Assembly (NCBI GenBank): GCA_045530865.1
Contig: JAZSCX010000073.1
Span: forward strand, 1 to 11,070
Origin: Avoscillospira sp045530865
GTDB lineage: Bacteria > Bacillota > Clostridia > Oscillospirales > Oscillospiraceae
Reading direction: 5' to 3'
Length of the DNA stretch: 11,070 nucleotides
Shown here: in pieces, positions 6,198 through 11,070 of the stretch
Layout of the letters: every line of letters starts with the position of its first letter
Position numbering within the stretch: position 1 is the first letter of the stretch
Position numbers and translations under genes: made by a program
The notes under the pieces: model-generated
What the model was told of the DNA's origin: nothing
The model's input: only the letters and a program-made list of their open reading frames with translations
Database searches by the model: none

Positions 6198-6983
6198 ATA
6201 TCTCGATCATCGTACCGCTGTGTACGGCATGGAGCCGCTCCCCCATCCGCTCTTTCAGCAATGCAAAGGGGCCTTCTCCGGTGCAGTGCCCCGTATAATA
6301 GACCGTAGAATACCGCAGAAGCTGTTCCGCCGCCGCTTCCAGCACCGACGCATCCTTCTCCGGATCCAGCTTCATAAAATGGAACCCGCCCACCAGCACA
6401 TCGGGCAGGAACCACTGCACAATATTCAGGATCCCCTTGTGGGAGCACCCGCTGAAGAGAATGCGCTTCTGCCCTTCCTCCACCAGCAGATATTGCTCAT
6501 GTCGGAAGCTGTCAGGGCGAAACAGACCATCTTCCCATACCGTCAGACCGAAGCTGTCCACAGGATGGCTTTTTTCTTTTTCATTGCAGGAAAGAGCGTC
6601 AATCCCTCTGCCAGCTGCAGGGTCTCCCCCGCCATTACAACACGGTCACAGTCCCGGAGCTTGGGATCCACACCTATGTAGTGATCCTCTCCATGCCAGC
6701 AGCAGTCAAAGGCATGCTGGTTTACATAAGCTTTTGCATGGCCGTTGCATTCTAAAAACCGCAGCAATCCGCCGCTGTGATCGTAATGCCCATGGGACAG
6801 TACCGCCAGATCTACCATACCCAGATCCAGTCCCAGCCTTTCCGCATTCTCCGCAAAAGCCCCGGTCTGCCCGGCGTCGAACAAAATCCGATGCGCTCCT
6901 GTTTCGATCAGCAGACTCAAACCGTGCTCCGCTGCCAGATCTTCTCTGGCGGCGGCATTTTCCATCAGTGTCCAAATTTTCAT
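6196..6983 (-). pseudogene. MBL-fold metallo-hydrolase (DHPS-like), frameshifted
   Basis: Two overlapping frames together make one full-length MBL hydrolase. The first (from ATG at 6983) carries the HGHYDH zinc-ligand motif (His64, His66, Asp68, His69) and stops at 6543. The second (last codon before TAA at 6196) carries the downstream half, with SGCSHKG, GGFHFMKLD and YYTGHCTGE, the last likely holding another metal ligand. The order matches the DHPS-like MBL group of cytoplasmic hydrolases, substrate usually unknown. The frames join around an A6 run at 6570-6575 (minus-strand sense). Adding one A there would restore a 262-residue protein through SHPVDSFGLTV. The start ATG overlaps the TGA of the upstream transporter (ATGA), so translation is coupled and no separate ribosome site is needed. 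It may be a true pseudogene, a sequence error, or expressed by slippage. Confidence 0.8.
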
Positions 6984-7930
6984 AGCAGCAATCCATTCAG
7001 CGCGGCAAACACCATGGGGATGGTGATGCAGGCCACCACATGCGACACCAGCGCCATACCGGCAGCCACTCTGGTATCCTTACCCAGCGCATTGGGGATG
7101 ATAATGGTGTTAAGACCCAGCGGCATGGCCAGCGAGCATACCGCGCAGATGGCAAACACCTGCGGCATAGCTACAAAGCGGATCACCACCAGAAACAGTG
7201 CCGGCAGTAAAATCAGCCGCAGTGCCGTGACTATGTACACGCCCTTGATCCGCAGCACATCCTTCAGCCGGAACCGAGCGATGGTCATACCCGTCAGCAT
7301 CATGGCCACCGGGGACATGCAGCTGCTGGCCGAAGAAACGGCAGAGCGGATAAACTGGGGCACCGGAGCCGCCAAAGCGCCCAGAAGCATACCAAGAATC
7401 GTGCAGATGAGCATGGGGTTGACAAAATTCTTCATCCGCTGCCGAAGTGTCGGTTTTGGGGAAGTATCTCCCATCAACAGTACCGGCACGCCCCAGAGAT
7501 AAATGATGGTCCAGAGCGGCAAGGTGAAGATCAGGTACTCCAGAAATATGTCCGGGAACATCACGCTGACCACCGCATTGCCCATGAACCCAAAATTGGA
7601 GAAGCACAAGCCATAGCGGTAAATATTGCGCTCATAGGCATCCCTGGAGCACAACTTCACCAGCAGTGCGGTCAAGGGTAAAATCACCAGCTCCACCGCA
7701 AAGCTGAACAGCAGCAGCTTCCAGGTCACCGAAATCTTCTCCGGCGTAAAGTATTCCAAAAACGTATTGAGCACCAGCGCCGGAATGAATACATAGTTTT
7801 CCAGCTTGGACAGTACCATCTGAGTGTTGTCAGGCAGCAGCTTCCCTTTTACCAGAATATATCCCAGTGCAATAAACAAAAACAAAAAGGCAGTCTGTTC
7901 CAGTGTTGCAGTAAAACCTGCATGATCCAT
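6980..7930 (-). CDS. AEC-family (auxin efflux carrier-like) transporter
   Basis: A 316-residue integral membrane protein of the AEC/PF03547 family, secondary transporters of small organic anions. About ten hydrophobic segments are visible. The NFGFMGNAVV stretch near residue 108 fits the conserved Asn-Gly region after the fourth helix, and the halves resemble each other as in the family (a 5+5 arrangement is known for it). Starts: ATG codons at 7933 and 7930 both follow TAAGGAG; 7930 is preferred because it leaves three bases after GGAG instead of none. The frame back to 8059 overlaps the phosphatase remnant and is not used. The ribosome site overlaps the stop of that remnant, so initiation is probably coupled to it. 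Its own stop overlaps the MBL start. The substrate cannot be read from sequence. Confidence 0.88.
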   Translation of the reverse strand: MDHAGFTATLEQTAFLFLFIALGYILVKGKLLPDNTQMVLSKLENYVFIPALVLNTFLEYFTPEKISVTWKLLLFSFAVELVILPLTALLVKLCSRDAYERNIYRYGLCFSNFGFMGNAVVSVMFPDIFLEYLIFTLPLWTIIYLWGVPVLLMGDTSPKPTLRQRMKNFVNPMLICTILGMLLGALAAPVPQFIRSAVSSASSCMSPVAMMLTGMTIARFRLKDVLRIKGVYIVTALRLILLPALFLVVIRFVAMPQVFAICAVCSLAMPLGLNTIIIPNALGKDTRVAAGMALVSHVVACITIPMVFAALNGLLL

Positions 7931-7937
7931 CATCTCC

Positions 7938-8144
7938 TTAGAAAACTGGTGTTCCTTCCCACTCGGGTGCGGGAGGCACATCCATGAGTTTGGCAATGGT
8001 GGGGGCAATATCCAGAATACTGCCGCCGTCAAACCGCTTGCCTGCTTCAAAATCCTCACCGATGTAGAACATGGGAATGGTCATGTCCTCCGGCAATTCT
8101 GTACCGTGCATCCAGTCATGACCGCCGTGATCCGCGGTGATCAC
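7938..8144 (-). pseudogene. C-terminal remnant of an alkaline-phosphatase-superfamily hydrolase
   Basis: Only 68 residues remain, beginning GTG-ATC-ACC. They contain the distal metal-binding block of the superfamily, TADHGGHD followed by a further His in WMHG, then the usual DIAPTIAKLMDVP end typical of phosphodiesterase/nucleotide pyrophosphatase (PF01663) and related enzymes. The N-terminal nucleophile and first metal site, normally about 200 or more residues, are missing. The region upstream is another gene's stop 17 bp away. An AGGAGG lies nine bases before the GTG, so the fragment may still be translated, perhaps only to couple expression of the transporter that starts right after its stop. 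It cannot be a complete hydrolase. It is most likely a deletion relic; a genuine small domain protein is the less likely alternative. Confidence 0.75.
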
Positions 8145-8161
8145 AGTTGATTGCCTCCTGA

Positions 8162-9031
8162 TTATCTGTATTCCGCAAAGGGAATCAGTTCAATATGGCT
8201 CCGGTTGGCGGGATCTGCGGGTACGTCCACCTCCACATCATCGGTTCTGGAGTCCTCCAGACCACAGGTCAGCTGCAGCATGTAGGATGCCTGTTCACCG
8301 GTTTCAAACTCCACATCACATTCAATGAGATAGGTTCCGTCCGCCTGCTCATGCAGGTAAAACAGCATGGTGTCATAGGTCTTGTAGACCTGATCGGGCT
8401 GCTCCGGATCGGACCAGACGCTGAAAACGGTATTGGCAGTTCCCTCCGGCGTCACTTCACCAACAACCAGCTCCTCCGAACCATCTCCGTTCAGATCCAG
8501 CAGACAGAAACCGATGTTTTCCAGTCCGTTATCGCCATAATATGCCGGCATCCTCCAGGAAAGATGCTCCTGTGCCATCAAGGCGTCTCTGTCCCAGTGG
8601 TCACGGGCAGCGACATATTCCTTGTCCAGAAGCAGCTGATAGGTCTCAGGCAGTTCCTCATAGTTGGATGGTGAATCCCAGTTCTCACCGTAAGCCTCCC
8701 GCAGTGCCGCACTCAAAGATGCATTCAGCGCATTGCCTCCAAGAGAGTTCAGCAGCAGATAGCACAGGGACACAGCCAGAATCATGAGAAAACCGGCAAA
8801 GGTAGACAGGATGCTGGCTTTCATATTCTCCTTTTTCCGGAAATAGAAACCAAAGCCCACACCGATGATACCAACGGGAGCCGTCAGAATACCGAGGGTC
8901 GTCACAATCCGGTAGATAATCTGCATGGTTCCTATGAGTGAGCCGGAAATGTCCGCAGCCCAGAAGGACACACCGGAAAACAGATAGACAAAAATCAGAA
9001 CTATGCTTGTAATGGTATAGAGAATAGTCAT
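8162..9031 (-). CDS. Membrane protein with extracytoplasmic domain and DxNxDG-type motif
   Basis: A 289-residue protein not recognised as a named family. Three hydrophobic segments lie at about 2-20, 36-62 and 72-92, followed by about 190 residues probably outside the cell. This domain includes LLDLNGDGSEELVVGE, an Asp-x-Asn-Gly-Asp-Gly loop like those that bind calcium in EF-hand-like or FG-GAP-type secreted domains of Gram-positive bacteria. The ATG at 9031 is chosen because it follows a GAGG and is followed directly by the first membrane segment. The frame extends to a GTG at 9130, but this would start inside the gdhA terminator and upstream of the likely -10 (9071-9076). It is the first gene of the minus-strand cluster running to 6196, 17 bp before the phosphatase remnant. 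Function unknown. Confidence 0.75.
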   Translation of the reverse strand: MTILYTITSIVLIFVYLFSGVSFWAADISGSLIGTMQIIYRIVTTLGILTAPVGIIGVGFGFYFRKKENMKASILSTFAGFLMILAVSLCYLLLNSLGGNALNASLSAALREAYGENWDSPSNYEELPETYQLLLDKEYVAARDHWDRDALMAQEHLSWRMPAYYGDNGLENIGFCLLDLNGDGSEELVVGEVTPEGTANTVFSVWSDPEQPDQVYKTYDTMLFYLHEQADGTYLIECDVEFETGEQASYMLQLTCGLEDSRTDDVEVDVPADPANRSHIELIPFAEYR

Positions 9032-9070
9032 AAGTCGCGCCTCGCCTTTGCAAGAAAAATTGTATCCTCT

Positions 9071-9076
9071 ATTATA
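9071..9076 (-). promoter_or_regulatory. -10 box of the membrane-protein cluster
   Basis: Minus-strand TATAAT at 9071-9076 is a perfect -10, but no good -35 is seen at 16-18 bp. It lies 40 bp upstream of the chosen ATG and just downstream of the gdhA terminator, as expected for a cluster promoter. Confidence 0.5.
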
Positions 9077-9112
9077 ATACATTTTTCTGAAAAAGAAAGT
9101 CCCTGTTACTCC

Positions 9113-9147
9113 AAATAACAAAGCACGCACCGCAATGCGGTGCGTGC
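9113..9147 (-). terminator. Terminator of gdhA
   Basis: An 11-bp perfect stem GCACGCACCGC/GCGGTGCGTGC (9123-9133 with 9137-9147) with a 3-nt loop lies 38 bp after the gdhA stop. On the minus strand it is followed by a T-rich TTTGTTATTT run (9113-9122). Confidence 0.8.
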
Positions 9148-9184
9148 CGTGTTTGTTTTGAGAATGTCCGCAGAACGCAGCAGC

Positions 9185-10537
9185 TTAGAAAACGCCCTGC
9201 TCCATCATAGCGGTAGCAACCTTCTTGAAGCCTGCGATGTTGGCGCCGGCAACCAGGTTGTAGCCCAGACCGTACTCTGCAGCAGCCTCTGCGGAAGCAT
9301 CATGAATACGCTTCATCATCTGCTTCAGCTGAGCATCGACTTCTTCAGCAGTCCAGACCAGACGCTCGGAGTTCTGAGACATTTCCAGACCGGAAACACC
9401 GACGCCGCCGGCATTGACAGCCTTGGAGGGAGCCACGATCATGCCGGGCTGCTTCATCAGGAAGTTCAGAGCATCATTGGTGGTGGGCATGTTGGCAACT
9501 TCGATGTAATACTTCACGCCGTTGGCAGCGATCTTCTCAGCGGAGTCCATACGGACGTCGTTCTGCATAGCGGAAGGCATAATCACGTCGGCCTTGACGC
9601 CCCAGGGCTTTTCGCCGGGGAAGAACTGGCAGCCAAACTTGTCAGCATAATCCTTGACCTTGTTGCGGCCGGAGTTACGCATGGTGACCATGTAGTCGAC
9701 CTTTTCCATGGAAGAGGAAACGCCTTCGGGATCGTAGATGTAGCCGTCGGGACCGGACAGGGTCACGACCTTGGCGCCCAGATGATGGGCCTTCTTGCAG
9801 ATACCCCATGCCACGTTGCCAAAGCCGGAAATGGCAATGGTCTTGCCCTCGATGCTCTCGCCCTCGTGGGCCAAAACTTCCTGCAGATAGTACATAGCGC
9901 CATAGCCGGTAGCTTCGGGACGGATCAGGGAGCCGCCGAAGGTCTGGCCCTTGCCGGTAAAGACACCATTTTCCCAGACGCCCTTCAGACGGCGGTACTG
10001 ACCGAACATGTAGCCGACCTCACGGCCGCCAACGCCCATGTCACCGGCGGGAACGTCCACATCGGGGCCGATGTAGCGGTACAGAGCAGAAATAAAGCTC
10101 TGGCAGAAACGCATGATCTCAGCATCGGACTTGCCGGAGGGATCGAAGTCGGAGCCGCCCTTGCCGCCGCCCATAGGCAGACCGGTCAGGGAGTTCTTGA
10201 AGGTCTGTTCAAAGCCCAGGAACTTCATGATAGAGGGGTTGACGTTGGGCTGGAAACGGATGCCGCCCTTGTAGGGGCCGATGGCACCGTTGAACTGGCA
10301 GCGGTAGCCAATGTTGGTGTGCCATGCGCCGGCGTCGTCCTGCCAGCAGACACGGAAAGTAAACATACGCTCAGGCTCGACCATGCGGTTCAGCAGGTCA
10401 GCCTTTTCAAACTCGGGATGAGCGTCAATAACAGGCTCGATGGAAGAAAAAACTTCTTCAACAGTCTGGACAAATTCAGGCTCGTCACCGTGCTTCTTCT
10501 TAACGTTCTCAATCACACTTGCAAGATATGCATTCAT
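9185..10537 (-). CDS. gdhA: Glutamate dehydrogenase
   Basis: A complete 450-residue hexameric-type glutamate dehydrogenase, interconverting glutamate with 2-oxoglutarate plus ammonium. Catalytic residues are visible: Lys90, Lys114 and Lys126 (in PMGGGKGG) for substrate binding, and Asp166 in PAGDMGVG. The dinucleotide-binding loop is GFGNVA, followed by SGPDGYIYDPEG at the end of beta strand 2. Length and motifs, one residue offset from Clostridium symbiosum numbering, match that NAD-dependent enzyme as I recall it, so NAD+ rather than NADP+ could be the cofactor. Cofactor preference is therefore left open. The ATG at 10537 has AGGAGG at 10548-10553. It is monocistronic: its own promoter and a strong terminator bracket it. 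It may serve glutamate fermentation or ammonium assimilation in the cytoplasm. Confidence 0.97.
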   Translation of the reverse strand: MNAYLASVIENVKKKHGDEPEFVQTVEEVFSSIEPVIDAHPEFEKADLLNRMVEPERMFTFRVCWQDDAGAWHTNIGYRCQFNGAIGPYKGGIRFQPNVNPSIMKFLGFEQTFKNSLTGLPMGGGKGGSDFDPSGKSDAEIMRFCQSFISALYRYIGPDVDVPAGDMGVGGREVGYMFGQYRRLKGVWENGVFTGKGQTFGGSLIRPEATGYGAMYYLQEVLAHEGESIEGKTIAISGFGNVAWGICKKAHHLGAKVVTLSGPDGYIYDPEGVSSSMEKVDYMVTMRNSGRNKVKDYADKFGCQFFPGEKPWGVKADVIMPSAMQNDVRMDSAEKIAANGVKYYIEVANMPTTNDALNFLMKQPGMIVAPSKAVNAGGVGVSGLEMSQNSERLVWTAEEVDAQLKQMMKRIHDASAEAAAEYGLGYNLVAGANIAGFKKVATAMMEQGVF

Positions 10538-10594
10538 AACAGATAGACCTCCTCAGATTTAGATCTGTCACTCCATATTTGCGGTTTCTCCGCT

Positions 10595-10623
10595 TATATA
10601 CACTATAAAACAACCCATGTCAA
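10595..10623 (-). promoter_or_regulatory. Promoter of gdhA
   Basis: Minus-strand consensus -35 TTGACA (10618-10623), exactly 17-bp spacer and -10 TATATA (10595-10600). Transcription should begin near 10588, giving a leader of about 50 nt. The leader contains a small CAGAT/ATCTG hairpin (10554-10567) directly upstream of the ribosome site. Confidence 0.8.
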
Positions 10624-10780
10624 AAAACAAGACCCAAAGAAAAATTTGTCAATAAAACAGTTTATTTTTGTGTTTTTTCCATCTTTTACCTGCAAACAAT
10701 TGTGCATAACGCATTCCCGGCGGACAAAATCCTGTGCAAACCGCACACGACTCCGCCCGCCGGAACTCCATGATTGTGTC

Positions 10781-10810
10781 ATTGCGAGCCGCCAGAGGCG
10801 GCGTGGCAAT
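10781..10810. repeat. REP-like palindromic repeat
   Basis: ATTGC at 10781-10785 pairs with GCAAT at 10806-10810, and an inner GCCGCC/GGCGGC stem has an AGA loop. The pattern of a TCATTGCGAG start and a GTGGCAATCCG end resembles dispersed extragenic palindromes common in many bacterial genomes. One copy is seen here; dispersal cannot be tested in this window. Confidence 0.6.
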
Positions 10811-10856
10811 CCGCTTTTCCTCTTCGCACAATGTACCTCAACGCGCCATTTCCAAT

Positions 10857-10874
10857 TATCGCCGTCAGGCGATA
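10857..10874. repeat. Short perfect inverted repeat
   Basis: TATCGCC (10857-10863) and GGCGATA (10868-10874) form a 7-bp stem with a 4-nt loop. No U-run follows on either strand, so it is not a typical terminator. It is followed by two ATTGTCA heptamers at 10880-10893. Confidence 0.6.
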
Positions 10875-10895
10875 CCTTCATTGTCAATTGTCAAT

Positions 10896-11070
10896 TTATA
10901 CTGCGTGCTCTGTCTCAAACCCCTTCAGGCATTCCACCAGCGCTTCCACGCCCTCCTTGGGCATAGCATTGTAAATGGAAGCCCGCAGACCGCCAACACT
11001 CTTGTGGCCCTTCAGATTGTCAAAGCCGGCCTTCTTGGTGTAGGCCACCACTTTCGCGTCCAGCTCCGCG
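10896..11070 (-). CDS. serC: Phosphoserine aminotransferase, C-terminal part
   Basis: The last 57 residues before TAA (10896-10898) are visible; the gene continues beyond the right edge. The segment GHKSVGGLRASIYNAMP, followed by EGVEAL and a final helix, is the highly conserved C-terminal signature of SerC, a PLP enzyme of the serine pathway converting 3-phosphohydroxypyruvate and glutamate to phosphoserine and 2-oxoglutarate. The Arg in GLRAS is expected to contact the substrate phosphate or carboxylate. The catalytic lysine lies outside the window. It is transcribed in the same direction as gdhA, which lies about 360 bp downstream with its own promoter. Identification is confident despite the short fragment. 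Confidence 0.92.
   Translation of the reverse strand, partial: AELDAKVVAYTKKAGFDNLKGHKSVGGLRASIYNAMPKEGVEALVECLKGFETEHAV

Larger units (their letters stand above)
10624..10895. other. Intergenic region between serC and gdhA, rich in palindromes
   Basis: No credible gene was found in these roughly 270 bp. It contains a bulged inverted repeat (10714-10723 with 10757-10765, enclosing TGTGC/GCACA), a REP-like palindrome at 10781-10810, a hairpin at 10857-10874 and two tandem ATTGTCA copies at 10880-10893. The T/A-rich stretch 10624-10700 lies just upstream of the gdhA promoter. No clear serC terminator with a U-run is seen. Confidence 0.7.

Noticed and set aside
6565..6582. Canonical programmed -1 frameshift site in the MBL gene
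   Set aside because: The A6-G run is not in the frame needed for an A-AAA-AAG slippery heptamer relative to the upstream reading frame, so tRNA slippage of the classical kind is not supported.
9140..10546. 468-codon plus-strand frame opposite gdhA
   Set aside because: It is a shadow of a strongly biased gene; gdhA on the minus strand has all catalytic motifs, promoter and terminator.
10603..10887. Small minus-strand frames in the serC-gdhA gap
   Set aside because: They translate the REP-like palindrome, a common source of spurious hypothetical proteins, and run over the gdhA promoter.

Overview
The window looks like a chromosomal segment of a GC-moderate Clostridia bacterium, most likely an Oscillospiraceae/Ruminococcaceae-type gut anaerobe. 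The basis is the glutamate dehydrogenase, which closely resembles the Clostridium symbiosum enzyme as I recall it, together with Gram-positive promoters, strong AGGAGG ribosome sites, GTG starts and REP-like palindromes. This is inference from sequence character, not a database match. No phage, transposase, CRISPR array, tRNA or rRNA is visible.

Layout. (1) 1-3051, plus strand: two closely related phosphodiester-glycosidase (NAGPA-domain) proteins flank an HD-domain phosphohydrolase. The first paralogue is cut by the window edge. The second is complete and membrane-anchored. A bidirectional terminator closes the block. (2) 3090-5113, minus strand: a two-gene metal-homeostasis operon. It encodes a classical CobW/G3E GTPase with a long His/Cys metal-binding tract, then a divergent CobW-like GTPase fused to a YcgQ/DUF1980-type domain. 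It has its own extended -10 promoter. (3) 5151-5847, minus strand: a small class I methyltransferase with a GTG start and a terminator hairpin in its short leader. (4) About 5923-6197, plus strand: no credible protein gene, but a well-formed promoter, a structured RNA of about 240 nt and a 17-bp terminator stem. This is probably a stand-alone ncRNA; raiA is my best guess. (5) 6196-9076, minus strand: a compact four-member cluster. It holds a membrane protein with a DxNxDG-type motif, a truncated alkaline-phosphatase-superfamily remnant, an AEC-family transporter and a frameshifted MBL-fold hydrolase. (6) 9113-10623, minus strand: glutamate dehydrogenase with a near-consensus promoter and a strong terminator. 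(7) 10624-10895: a palindrome-rich intergenic region. (8) 10896-11070, minus strand: the 3' end of serC.

The core metabolic genes (gdhA, serC) handle ammonium assimilation or glutamate catabolism and serine synthesis. The CobW pair probably delivers or senses a divalent metal such as zinc. The most unusual items are the ncRNA locus, the GTPase-YcgQ fusion next to its His-rich partner, the methyltransferase leader terminator, and two decayed genes (phosphatase remnant, MBL frameshift) in one cluster.
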